DNA from: JBBWZH01 sp035544115
GTDB taxonomy: Bacteria; Actinomycetota; Actinomycetes; Mycobacteriales; CADCTP01
DNA length: 64,000 nt
NCBI GenBank assembly: GCA_963714145.1
Contig: OY970235.1
Location: forward strand, 1,798,001 to 1,862,000
Direction of reading: 5' to 3'
Below the pieces are notes generated by a model. The model made no database searches, had not been told where the DNA came from, and saw nothing but the letters and a program-made list of their open reading frames with translations. Made by a program: the position numbers and the translations under genes. Below, in pieces: positions 9,701 through 17,894 of the stretch (the stretch's first letter is position 1; the number at the start of each line of letters is the position of its first letter).

Positions 9701-12045
9701 CGGTGCCGCTCGGCGGGAAGATCGAGGCGCAACTCGCGATCACGCCGCTGCGCCGCCACCGCATCTACATCCGGCCCGGTGGCATCGACACCGAGTTCGG
9801 GCTCAGCGCCCTGGTGGAGGGGGAGGTACAGGCAAAGGGCGGCATCGGTCGGGACTTCCAAGCGGAGACCCCGATCGGCTTCCTGCGAACGAGGTGCATC
9901 GTCGTCCAGGCCGGACCGCTGCCGGTGGTCATCTGCCTGGAGGTCACGATCAACGTCCGGCTCAGCGGGCAGTTGACGGTCGGGATGGCGTACAACGCCT
10001 CCTTCTCCCGCGAGTTCGGCGGCCTGCTGACCTCGCACAACCTCGATGTGGACGCGCACGGGATCAACCAGGAGGGACGCAACTCGGGCACCGGCCACCA
10101 GGCGTACGTCGACGCCAGCGTGCGGCTCGGCCTCCCGATCGAGTTCGGCTTCTTCCTGTACGACGCCATCGGCCCGCAGCTCGTGCTGCAGCCCTACCTT
10201 GAGCTCCTGACCGACACCACCCAGGCACCGCCGTCGGAGCTCCGGCTCGGGCTGTCGGTCGGGGTCACGTTCAGCCTCAGCCGGCTGCTGGGCGGGCGGG
10301 AACTGCTGCGAGTCGACGACCTGCTGAACTTCTTCGTGTCGCTGTGGAAATCTGGTAGCACCGGCGTGCTGATCGCGTCAGACCACCCCGACCAGGAGAC
10401 CCTGGTCCGCGAGCCGGTGCAGTTCAGCCTCCGGGGGTACGGCGGCTTGCCCGACAACGTGCCGGTCACCTGGCGGGTCATCGAGGGCGTCGGCGCGATC
10501 GACGCCACCGGCCGGTACGTCAGCGAGGACATCGGTCATGCCGTCATCCAGGGGGTTCCCGCCACCCTGCAGGCCGAGCCGGTCCTTGCCGGGGTGAACG
10601 TCGGGCCTAACGTCCCGACCCAGCCCCGGGCGGTGCGGGCCGTCACCGGGCGGCTGTCCGCAGACCTCGCCTGGACCCCGCCCGCCAGCGACGGCCGGTC
10701 ACCGATCACCGGTTACGCCGTGACCGCGTTCCCGCCGATCGGCACGCTGCGGACCGACGCGGCCACCACCTCGCTGCACGTCGGCCACCTCGACCCCAGC
10801 GTCCGCTACGCGTTCGCGGTCCGGGCGATCAACGCGGTCGGCCCGAGCGCCGCGGTGCTGGTTGGGCCGGTGCAACCCCAGGAAGCGCTGATCCAGCTCG
10901 GCGGGCCCGGCGACGTGGCCGTCGATGCCGACGGCGCGGCCGACACCGCGGCGATGGCCGGGCGTGGCGGGGTGCGGCTGTCCGGCGACGGCCGGTACGC
11001 CTTCTTCATCACCCGCGGCACCAGCAACCTGGCCCCGCCGGAGGTGGCCGCCCCGGGCAACTTCAACCTCTATCTGCTGCGGAAGAACCTCGGCACCGGC
11101 GTGATCGACCTGGCCTCCCGCGGCCCCGATGGCCGCACCCCGCAGCCGGTGAAGCAGAGCTACGACCCGAACGGCTTCCTGAACGGCATCACCGACTTCG
11201 TCACCTTCGACGTCAACCGGGACGGCTCGGTGGTCGTCTTCATCGCGGACCCGGTCGCGATCATGGTGCACGACCTCGACCAGCACAGCACCTGGACGGT
11301 GCCGGTCAACGGCGCCGCCGACGCCAGCCCCAGCCGCGTGATCATCAACGACTCCGGTGCGGTCATCGCGTACACCGCCTTCATCGGGCGCCCGCACCTG
11401 TTCCGGGCCACCTCGGCCGGGCGGACCCAGATCGACACCTGCACGGTCGGCGACTGCGTCATGGGGTTCGACATGGCCGGGGACGGCAACCGGTTCGTCA
11501 CCGTCGAGGACGACGAATTCAACAACAAGCACCTGATCGTGTACGACGTGGGCGGCGGCCGGATCGACCTCACGCCCCCCGTGCCGTGCTGCGAGGGCTC
11601 CGTCGACGCGAACTCCGAGCCGCGGATCTCCGGTGACGGCTCCACGGTCGCCGCGGTGCACAGCCGCCTGGGCTTCGACGGGCTGGCCGTGGTCCGGGTG
11701 GCAAGCGGACGGCTGACCTCGTTCGACATCGTCGCGCCGTACGACGGTGACGCGCGGTTCAACACCCTGCTTCCCCGCGACCTGAGCCGGGACGGGCGGA
11801 TCTTCGCGTACAACTTCCCGAACCCGCCGAGCGGGGCGGAGGAGCCGGACAACCTGCTGGGTGGCTATGTGTTCAACCAGGCCGCCAGCGGCAGCGTCCG
11901 GCTGCCCGGCCCCACCGCGAACCACGGGGAGTCGCTGCTCGACCTCAGCGACGACGGCTCACTCGCCGCCTGGACCCGCTGCGCGAACCCGCCGGGCCGG
12001 ACCTGCTCGGCTGGGCCGGGGGCGTGGGTGCAGCGGTACGGCTGA
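6775..12045 (+). CDS. Giant exported fibronectin-III protein with N-terminal triple repeat and C-terminal propeller
   Basis: 1756 residues. Start GTG 6775 has GGGAGG upstream (6764-6769); a TTG at 6733 would add 14 residues. An N-terminal hydrophobic segment (VVVLFVGCLIGLGW) and a second one ending in AEPAAAALP suggest export or anchoring. Three related beta-rich repeats of about 125 residues follow, starting near residues 66 (YVPLAPARIVPN), 193 (YVPLSLTPQSLS) and 320 (FTGLNPVRLHDTDT), each with a GVGGVPATGVAAV-like core. Four fibronectin type III domains occupy about 449-815 (for example APTGVTAVAGNGTATVSW). An unassigned domain spans about 820-1270, a fifth fibronectin domain 1281-1367, and a TolB-like propeller from about 1400 to the end with recurring GDGxxxA/V motifs (RLSGDGRYAFFI, NRDGSVVVFI, SGDGSTVAAV). 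Likely a cell-surface or matrix protein; the ligand is unknown. A strong terminator follows. Confidence 0.85.
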   Translation: MGTAVVVLFVGCLIGLGWRRPARGGPARRHRPVAAVAAAALVGTSLAVLPQLAEPAAAALPPGVGQYVPLAPARIVPNGVPNQLVDPGAEFKFTAVGVGGVPATGVAAVQFQLSTVSAGSGALVAFPSGIARPNTSTVNYRPSIASANDVMVRLGTNNQVSILNLTNTTAAANVFVDMIGYFTAVGATTAGSTYVPLSLTPQSLSLVSNTAVNGMSTFEAAPLGRVGVPLSGVTAVMAQVHVETPTPAQGGRAGFASVFPGPARPVPQTSDINYGTDVEYMNLVPVKLAPDGKFRVFVTSGVFLTIYIVGYYRDGGGSVFTGLNPVRLHDTDTTPGPMPIPVPAGGSITVPMLGRGGIPATGVTAVSYNLTSVGAGTAGTTGELIAYPADLPQRPNFPSNQFRAGIASPVQQVTKVGAGGIKIDNFGLTPVRVIVDVSGYYATTGPVPGAPTGVTAVAGNGTATVSWRAPTTGGTPTGYAVQASPGGPLTQVNGTATTAQVTGLSNGTDYTFTVAGLSSTGIGPFSAPSGTVTPSAPQPPGPPLITDVSPRDGALRVSWSAPSIGSSALTSYRITTQPATTTTPAGPDATEAVVGGLVNGQRYAVVVTAVNGVGVGVPATPSQPIAPEPATAPLAPTVTALVPGNARVTVQWVPPLDGGAPITGYTVTANPGAVTVHTAADTTVAAVPGLTNGTAYTFSVVAANSAGASEPGTAGPVTPAATLPPGAPTHVRAAVSAAGSVRVEWEAPGTAGTAAISSYTVTANPGGATATAPAAGTAATVTGLDPATGYTFTVRAVSAAGTGPGSDPTGALAPALTVAAAPIVLSPASLVTLRALRSATLEFEQPPGQVTALQPGQIIVARPAAQVPTGLLRAVTATNTTNGMFVVSTRGATMTEVLSVGSMVSDSTVDTGDVASFVPTRPGVRLRQPIIAGRTAAQGAPRADPGAAPAGVSGSVGISDGALVLEVEGSLYGDGAVPLGGKIEAQLAITPLRRHRIYIRPGGIDTEFGLSALVEGEVQAKGGIGRDFQAETPIGFLRTRCIVVQAGPLPVVICLEVTINVRLSGQLTVGMAYNASFSREFGGLLTSHNLDVDAHGINQEGRNSGTGHQAYVDASVRLGLPIEFGFFLYDAIGPQLVLQPYLELLTDTTQAPPSELRLGLSVGVTFSLSRLLGGRELLRVDDLLNFFVSLWKSGSTGVLIASDHPDQETLVREPVQFSLRGYGGLPDNVPVTWRVIEGVGAIDATGRYVSEDIGHAVIQGVPATLQAEPVLAGVNVGPNVPTQPRAVRAVTGRLSADLAWTPPASDGRSPITGYAVTAFPPIGTLRTDAATTSLHVGHLDPSVRYAFAVRAINAVGPSAAVLVGPVQPQEALIQLGGPGDVAVDADGAADTAAMAGRGGVRLSGDGRYAFFITRGTSNLAPPEVAAPGNFNLYLLRKNLGTGVIDLASRGPDGRTPQPVKQSYDPNGFLNGITDFVTFDVNRDGSVVVFIADPVAIMVHDLDQHSTWTVPVNGAADASPSRVIINDSGAVIAYTAFIGRPHLFRATSAGRTQIDTCTVGDCVMGFDMAGDGNRFVTVEDDEFNNKHLIVYDVGGGRIDLTPPVPCCEGSVDANSEPRISGDGSTVAAVHSRLGFDGLAVVRVASGRLTSFDIVAPYDGDARFNTLLPRDLSRDGRIFAYNFPNPPSGAEEPDNLLGGYVFNQAASGSVRLPGPTANHGESLLDLSDDGSLAAWTRCANPPGRTCSAGPGAWVQRYG

Positions 12046-12062
12046 TCGGCCGGGGTAACGGG

Positions 12063-12104
12063 CGGCTCCGCCGCCTGCGCCGGCGGGCGCGGGCGGCGGA
12101 GCCG
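12063..12104 (+). terminator. Rho-independent-type hairpin after the fibronectin protein gene
   Basis: CGGCTCCGCCGCC (12063-12075) pairs perfectly over 13 bp with GGCGGCGGAGCCG (12092-12104) around a 16-nt GC-rich loop, 18 bp after the stop codon. There is no U-tract, as is usual for actinomycete terminators. Confidence 0.75.
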
Positions 12105-12213
12105 TATTCCGACCGGGGCGCCGGGATGAGCCGCATCCGGGTGCTCCTGCCACCTGGCATACGGCGGAAATGGGGTGGGCGGGTTGGTCGGCGATGCGTC
12201 AGGATCAGCCCCG

Positions 12214-15090
12214 ATGCCCGAAGATTTGAAGTCGGCAGGGCCGCCAGGGATCACCTTCGGCGTGCTGGGGCCCGTTGAGATCTGGGCCGGTGAAACCCGG
12301 CTCGACCCCGGTACGCCGCGGCAGCGCGCGATCGTCGCCGCCCTCGCCGTGGACGCCGGCGCCGCCGTACCGACGGACGTGCTGGTCCGCCGGGTCTGGG
12401 GGGACGAGCCGCCGGCCGGGGCGCGGCGGGCGCTGCAGAGCTACCTGGCCCGGATCCGCCGGCTGGTCGCGGTCGGCGGCAACGGGGACGCGCCCAGGGT
12501 GATCCGCCGCGGTGGGGGTTACCTGCTCGACGTGGACCGGCGGCGGGTGGACGCGCACCGGTTCACGGCGCTGGTGGAGCGGGCGCGTGATCCGGGCTGC
12601 CCGGAACCGGAGCGGGCGGCGCTGCTCGCCGACGCGCTGGACGCCTGGCGCGGTGAGCCCCTGATGGGGGTGGCCGGCGAGTGGGCGGAGCGGACCCGGG
12701 AGGCCTGGCAGCGGCAGTACCTCGGTGCCGTGGTCGCGTGGGCGCAGGTCGAGCTGAACACCGGCGACCCGGACGTGGTGATCGCCCGGCTGACCGGCCT
12801 GGTCGGGCGGTACCCGCTGGTCGAGCCGGTCACCGCGGCCCTGATGCGGGCGCTGGCCGCGGCCGGGCGGGCCGCTGAGGCGCTGGACTGCTACACCGCC
12901 ATCACCCGCCGGCTGGTCGACGACCTCGGCGCCGACCCTGGCACCGAGCTGCGCGAGGTGCACCAGGCGCTGCTGCGCGGCAGCCTCGATCGGGCGCCGG
13001 CTCCGCGCACCGGCGGGGCCAGCGTCCCCCGGCGCCCGGTGCCGGCCCACCTCCCCCCGGACGTGTACGGCTTCACCGGCCGGACCGCCCAGCTCGACGC
13101 GCTGGACGAGCTGCTGGCGCGGGCCGCGGACCAGCCGACCGCGGTGGTGATCTCCGCCCTGTCGGGCACCGCCGGGGTCGGCAAGACCGCGCTCGCCGTG
13201 CACTGGGCCCACCAGGTCAGCAAACAGTTCCCGGACGGCCAGCTCTACGTCAACCTGCGCGGCTTCGGCCCCGGCAGCTCCCCGCTGCCCCCCGACCGCG
13301 CGGTCCGCACCTTCCTGGAGGCACTGGGCGTACCCGCCGGCCGGATCCCCGTCAGCCTGGACGCCCAGGTCGGGCTCTACCGTAGCGAGCTGGCCGGCCG
13401 CCGGATCCTGATCGTCCTGGACAACGCTCGCGACGCCGACCAGGTCCGGCCGCTGCTGCCCGGCACCCCGACCGCGTTCGCGTTGATCACCAGCCGCAAC
13501 CAGCTGACCAGCCTGGTCGCCGCCGAGGGAGCCCAGCCCATCGGCGTCGACCTGCTCACCCCGGCCGAGGCGCACGAACTGCTGGCCCACAGGCTGGGCG
13601 CCGACCAGGTCGCGGCCGAGCCGGCGGCGGCCGCGGAGATCGCCGCCCGGTGTGCCTGGCTGCCGCTGGCGCTCGCGGTCGCCGCTGCCCACGCCGCCGC
13701 GCACCCGAGCTTCCCGCTCGCCGCGCTCGCCGCGCGGCTGCGTGCCGCCTCCCCGCTGGACACGCTCACCGGCGGTGATCCCACTACCGACGTAAGGGTG
13801 GTGTTCGACAGGTCCTACGACGCGCTGACGCCGGCCGCGGCGGCGCTGTTCCGGCTGCTCGGGCTGACCGGCGCGGCCGAGGTGTCCGCGGCCGCGGCGG
13901 CCAGCCTCGCCGGTCTCCCGCTCCCGGTCGCCCAGACCCGGCTTGCCGAGCTGGCCACCGCGAGCCTGCTCACCGAGCCGGCACCGGCCCGGTACGGGCT
14001 GCACGACCTGCTCCGTGGGTACGCCGCGGACCGCACCGCGCAGCTCGACGGGGACGCCGACCGGTCCGCCGCGATCGGCCGGCTCATCGATCACTACCTG
14101 CACAGCGCGGACGCCGCCGCCTGGCTGCTGAACCCGCACCGCGACCCGGGCGAGCTCGACCCGCCGCTGCCGGGCGTCACCGTCGCGGAGTTCGATGGTC
14201 AGCCGGCGGCGCTGGCCTGGTTCAGCACCGAGCGGACCGCGCTGCTGGACGCGGTCGAACTGGCCGCCCGGCACGGTTTCGACGACCACACCTGGCGGCT
14301 GGGCCGGTGCGGGACCACGTGCCTGGACGGGCCGGGCCACCGGCACGACGCGCTGGCCACCCAGCGCACCTCGCTCGCCGCGGCGCGGCGGCAGGGCCGG
14401 CAGGACGCGGAGGCCCGCATCCTGCGCTCGATCGCGATCGTGCTCTACCGGATGGGCCAGCTCGACGAGTCCCACCAGCACAGCCAGCAGGCGCTGGCGC
14501 TGGCGGTGGCGGTCGACGACCCGCTGGTGCAGGCCCGCTGCCTCGGCGACCGGGCGGTGCTGCTCACCGCGTCGGGCCGGCACGAGGACGCGCTGCGGGC
14601 CGGCCAGCAGGCGCTGGAGCTGTACCGGGCCGCGGGACGACCCGCCGGGGAGGCGGCGGCGCTGAACTCCATCGGCTGGTCCTACGCCGAACTCGGCGAC
14701 AACGCGGCGGCGCTGGCGCACTGCCGGGAGGCGCTGACGATCCAGGAGGAGATCGACGACCGGCTGGGCGCGGCGGACACCCGGAGCAGCATCGGGTTCG
14801 TCCTGCACCAACTCGGCGACCACCCCGCGGCGATCACGCACTACCAGCGCGCTCTCGGGCAGTACCGCAAGTTCGGCGACCGCAGCCTCGAAGCGGCCAC
14901 GCTGAAGCGGCTCGGCGACACCTATCAGGCCGCCGGCGACCCGACCGCCGCCCGGTCGACCCGGCGGCTCGCGCTGAGCATCCTCACCGACCTCGACGAC
15001 GCCGACGCCGTACGGGCCAAGCTGCGCGACCTCGACCTCGACCTCGCCGACGACGATGAGCAGGTCGCCCCTCCGCTCGGACCGCGGTAG
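12214..15090 (+). CDS. SARP/AfsR-type regulator (trans_reg_C-BTAD-NB-ARC-TPR)
   Basis: 958-residue regulator of the SARP class of transcriptional activators. An N-terminal winged helix (ITFGVLGPVEIWAGETRLD) is followed by the BTAD domain (to about 245, ending RLVDDLGADPGTELREVHQ). The NB-ARC ATPase has P-loop SGTAGVGKTALAVHW (about residue 320), Walker B-like RRILIVLDNARDADQV and LPLALAVAAAHAA. TPR repeats fill about 700-930 (HEDALRAGQQALELYRAAGR, DNAAALAHCREALTIQEEI, DHPAAITHYQRALGQYRKFG). ATG 12214 is chosen as the start; GTG 12175 would add 13 residues. Unlike the regulator at the window start it has no inserted XRE helix-turn-helix. It lies upstream of the DUF4157 operon on the same strand, but regulation of it is only a possibility. 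Confidence 0.88.
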   Translation: MPEDLKSAGPPGITFGVLGPVEIWAGETRLDPGTPRQRAIVAALAVDAGAAVPTDVLVRRVWGDEPPAGARRALQSYLARIRRLVAVGGNGDAPRVIRRGGGYLLDVDRRRVDAHRFTALVERARDPGCPEPERAALLADALDAWRGEPLMGVAGEWAERTREAWQRQYLGAVVAWAQVELNTGDPDVVIARLTGLVGRYPLVEPVTAALMRALAAAGRAAEALDCYTAITRRLVDDLGADPGTELREVHQALLRGSLDRAPAPRTGGASVPRRPVPAHLPPDVYGFTGRTAQLDALDELLARAADQPTAVVISALSGTAGVGKTALAVHWAHQVSKQFPDGQLYVNLRGFGPGSSPLPPDRAVRTFLEALGVPAGRIPVSLDAQVGLYRSELAGRRILIVLDNARDADQVRPLLPGTPTAFALITSRNQLTSLVAAEGAQPIGVDLLTPAEAHELLAHRLGADQVAAEPAAAAEIAARCAWLPLALAVAAAHAAAHPSFPLAALAARLRAASPLDTLTGGDPTTDVRVVFDRSYDALTPAAAALFRLLGLTGAAEVSAAAAASLAGLPLPVAQTRLAELATASLLTEPAPARYGLHDLLRGYAADRTAQLDGDADRSAAIGRLIDHYLHSADAAAWLLNPHRDPGELDPPLPGVTVAEFDGQPAALAWFSTERTALLDAVELAARHGFDDHTWRLGRCGTTCLDGPGHRHDALATQRTSLAAARRQGRQDAEARILRSIAIVLYRMGQLDESHQHSQQALALAVAVDDPLVQARCLGDRAVLLTASGRHEDALRAGQQALELYRAAGRPAGEAAALNSIGWSYAELGDNAAALAHCREALTIQEEIDDRLGAADTRSSIGFVLHQLGDHPAAITHYQRALGQYRKFGDRSLEAATLKRLGDTYQAAGDPTAARSTRRLALSILTDLDDADAVRAKLRDLDLDLADDDEQVAPPLGPR

Positions 15091-15161
15091 CAGGCCGCCG
15101 CCGGCACCGGCGGCCGACCCGGTGGCGCCGGTGGTGTGGCACGGACAGGGGAGCCGGGTTG

Positions 15162-15770
15162 GTGGTCCGCGGCCGTAGCGTCGTGGCCATGGCAGAGCTG
15201 ATGATCCGGTTCCATGCGACGTCCGCCGAGCTGGCCGAGTGGCTGCGGGCCCTGATGGCCGGTGCGGGTGTGTCGGTGACCGCGGTGCGGTTCGGGCCGT
15301 TCGGGGTCGCTCCGGTCGGGGCAGGCGACCTGGTGGACGTGCTCGCCGACGGCCGGGTCCGCCGGCTGGCTGTCACGGCCGAGCAGCCGCTGCTGGCCGT
15401 CGAGCAGCACAGCGCCTTCCTCGCTGCGAACCCCGCGGCGCTGCTGATCGACGTCGGTCGGCGGGAGCCGGCGGGCCTGCGCGAGACCTGGCTGACCGCC
15501 CGTACCCACGACGCCGCCGCACTGCGCCGCTGGCGCGAGTTCGCCGACACGGTCGGTGCCGCGACCGAGCCCACCGGCCGGTTGGACGCCCCGACCGCGC
15601 GCCGCTGCACTCCGGCGGCCGCGGCGCTGGCCGCGCAGGGCGTCGCACTGCTGCCGGTCGCCGGTCCCGCCGCCGACCCGACCGCGAGCGGTGCCACCGG
15701 TCCGGTCCCGATGACCGCCTCCGTGCCCGCGCCCGGACCCGCAGGACCACGCCGGTGGGTCCGGGCCTGA
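15162..15770 (+). CDS. Hypothetical protein preceding the DUF4157 operon
   Basis: 202 residues if translation begins at GTG 15162, eight bases after AGGGGAG (15147-15153); TTG 15159 or ATG 15189 are alternatives. I do not recognise the family. The N-terminal part, LMIRFHATSAELAEWLRALM, suggests a small alpha/beta domain with alternating strands (VSVTAVRFGPFGVAPV, AALLIDVGRREPAG). The last 40 residues are a Pro/Ala-rich tail. No signal peptide or membrane segment. It is 168 bp upstream of the DUF4157 gene in the same direction, so it may be a chaperone, adaptor or immunity partner; that is context-based inference. Confidence 0.6.
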   Translation: MVRGRSVVAMAELMIRFHATSAELAEWLRALMAGAGVSVTAVRFGPFGVAPVGAGDLVDVLADGRVRRLAVTAEQPLLAVEQHSAFLAANPAALLIDVGRREPAGLRETWLTARTHDAAALRRWREFADTVGAATEPTGRLDAPTARRCTPAAAALAAQGVALLPVAGPAADPTASGATGPVPMTASVPAPGPAGPRRWVRA

Positions 15771-15938
15771 CCACCGCGCGGCACTGCCGCCGATAGGCCA
15801 CCCCGGGTTCGCCGCCAGCTCGCGCCGGCCCAGGTGCCGATCGGCTGCCCACGCGGGCGCTTGAGGGCAACCCGGGCGGCACGTCCGGATGCCCGGCAGG
15901 TCCTGTGCGGGCAGCGGTCGCTGAGGTAGGCCTGTCTG

Positions 15939-17894
15939 ATGGGGGACGATCGCGTGGATCGGCCGCGGCCGGTTCAGGAACAGACGTCGGCGCGCCGGGT
16001 CGGCCCGGCCGCATCGTCCGGTTCGGACCGGTTCGGTGCCGGGATGCTGGGGCTGCAGGTCGCGGCGGGCAACCGGGCGGTTGGCCGCTGGTTGGCCGGG
16101 TCGGCGCCGCCGGTGGTGGCCAGGGACGCGGTGAGCCCGGGTGGTGCCGCGTCGGCCGGGCTGGTGGTGGAGGACGGCGTCGAGCCGGAGCCGCACCAGC
16201 AGCGCCGCGGTGAGTTCCTGGCGACGATGCGTGCCGCGGTGCTGGCTGAGCTGCGTTCGACAGTGGCGGGGACGCCCTGGGACGCCCCGTCGGAGTCCGA
16301 AGTGGACGCCGAACTGTCCCGCTACGCCGGGCTCGACGCCGCCGGCCTGGAGCAGGCGGTCAAGCGGGAGGTGCCGGCGGCGGCCGGTGCCGCCAGCGCC
16401 GGTGCGCTGGTGGCGGCCGGGGCCGGCCGGGTCCGGGCCGAGCTGGTGGCCGACCTGTCCGGCGGGGTGGCCAGCACGGTGGGTGGGCTGGCGGGCCGGG
16501 CGGCGGCGGTGGTCGACCAGGTGGCGGCCGGCGCGCGCAGTGTGCTGGCCGGGATCGGTGCCCTGTTCAACCGGCGCGGGCCGCGTATCGGCGGGTCGCC
16601 GGTGCCGGCCGACGTGCTGAGCCGGCTTGGCCCGGGGCAGGCACTGGACGGTACGACGAGGGCCGGCATGCAGCACGCGCTGGGCGCCGACCTGTCCGGG
16701 GTGCGGGTGCATTCCGACGCGGCGGCCGCCGGGCTGGCCGAGGAGCAGGACGCCCGGGCGTTCGCGGTGGGCCGGCACGTGGCATTCGGGCCCGGCGAGT
16801 ACCAGCCCGGCACGGTCCTCGGCGATGCGTTGCTCGCCCACGAGCTCGCGCATGTCGTCCAGCAGGACGCCGGTGACGGGATGCTGCGCGATGACGGGGC
16901 GGGCGCGCCGACCGGGGTCGAGGAAGGTGCCGACCGGGCGGCGGCGCAGGCGGTGCGGACGCTGTGGGGGGTCGGGCCCGAGGTGGCTCCGGTGCTGGCT
17001 GACGCCGCCCCGCCGGCCCGGGGCGGGGCCCGGCCGGGGGTGCACCGGTGCAAGCGATCCCCGACGCCGGCGCCGACCGAGCACCACAACCTGCCCGGCG
17101 ACACCGCGCCGCTGTCGGCGCCCGGCGAGCAGGTGCTGTTCGGCGCGCTCTACCAGAGCACCAGGCCGCTCGATTTCGAGATGCTCTACGTCGCGCAGGG
17201 CGCCGCGTTCGACGCGTCCGGCGGCCCGACCTCGAAGACCATCGACGGGCTGGCCGTGGCGCACCAGCCGATGTTCATCCCGGCCGACTGGACCGGGACA
17301 CCGATCACCGTCGAGTTCAAGATCCGCCGCAAGAGCGACGCGGCGATCGTGGCGACCAAGACCTGGACGTTCGGCAAGAAGCGGTTCTTCCCGACCACCC
17401 TGCTGGAGTTCGAGCACGGCCCGCAGCCACTGTCCGCCGGCGCGCCGACCTCCTTCGTCTACCAGCTCGAGCCGCAGCCCCCGGCCGGCTGGACCGGGGG
17501 CCCGACCGGCCCGTACTACCAGCATGAGACCGTGCTGGAACGGTTCGAGGGCAACAACTGCAACGTGCGGCCGGAGGAGCTCACCGCCGAGGTCCGCCGG
17601 GACCACCCGGACTTCAGCAGCTCCGCGGCGATCGCCGCGTTCTTCTTCGCGATCGACTCGTTCAACGCCAGCTTCACCGTCGACCGGTCCGACGCCATCA
17701 CCGACATGCACTCCGCCGGCGTGTTCATCACCCAGGCGGCGAGCCTGATGCGCTCGCTGACGACGCCGAAGGCCATCGAGTGGGATCTCGTCCAGGTCTA
17801 CGAGGTGGAGCCCGGCAAGTTGCTGGCCAGGTACGTCATCCGGCGCCGGCTGGCGGGCGACGGCCGGGTCACGATCGAGAAGATCCGGCAGTGA
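15939..17894 (+). CDS. DUF4157 (eCIS-core type) protein with HExxH-like motif, probable effector/carrier
   Basis: 651 residues. The N-terminus carries the tag LGLQVAAGNRAVGRWL (about 37-52), a motif often preceding DUF4157 and related to cargo of extracellular contractile injection systems. A helical region with HQQRRGEFLATMRAAV follows. The DUF4157 domain (about 220-310) reads MQHALGADLSGVRVHSD, ARAFAVGRHVAFGPGEY and LLAHELAHVVQQ, with HELAH at 301-305 as the metallopeptidase-like motif. The C-terminal 290 residues (TFGKKRFFPTTLLEFEHG and beyond) are an unassigned beta-rich domain, possibly the effector part. GTG 15954 with GGGGGA upstream is an alternative start. The stop codon overlaps the start of the next gene (GTGA), so the two are translationally coupled. 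No injection-system structural genes are in the window. Confidence 0.78.
   Translation: MGDDRVDRPRPVQEQTSARRVGPAASSGSDRFGAGMLGLQVAAGNRAVGRWLAGSAPPVVARDAVSPGGAASAGLVVEDGVEPEPHQQRRGEFLATMRAAVLAELRSTVAGTPWDAPSESEVDAELSRYAGLDAAGLEQAVKREVPAAAGAASAGALVAAGAGRVRAELVADLSGGVASTVGGLAGRAAAVVDQVAAGARSVLAGIGALFNRRGPRIGGSPVPADVLSRLGPGQALDGTTRAGMQHALGADLSGVRVHSDAAAAGLAEEQDARAFAVGRHVAFGPGEYQPGTVLGDALLAHELAHVVQQDAGDGMLRDDGAGAPTGVEEGADRAAAQAVRTLWGVGPEVAPVLADAAPPARGGARPGVHRCKRSPTPAPTEHHNLPGDTAPLSAPGEQVLFGALYQSTRPLDFEMLYVAQGAAFDASGGPTSKTIDGLAVAHQPMFIPADWTGTPITVEFKIRRKSDAAIVATKTWTFGKKRFFPTTLLEFEHGPQPLSAGAPTSFVYQLEPQPPAGWTGGPTGPYYQHETVLERFEGNNCNVRPEELTAEVRRDHPDFSSSAAIAAFFFAIDSFNASFTVDRSDAITDMHSAGVFITQAASLMRSLTTPKAIEWDLVQVYEVEPGKLLARYVIRRRLAGDGRVTIEKIRQ

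Noticed and set aside
14925..17711. A 928-codon minus-strand frame across three plus-strand genes
   Set aside because: It crosses the ends of recognised genes (SARP, DUF4157) and has no domain signature.
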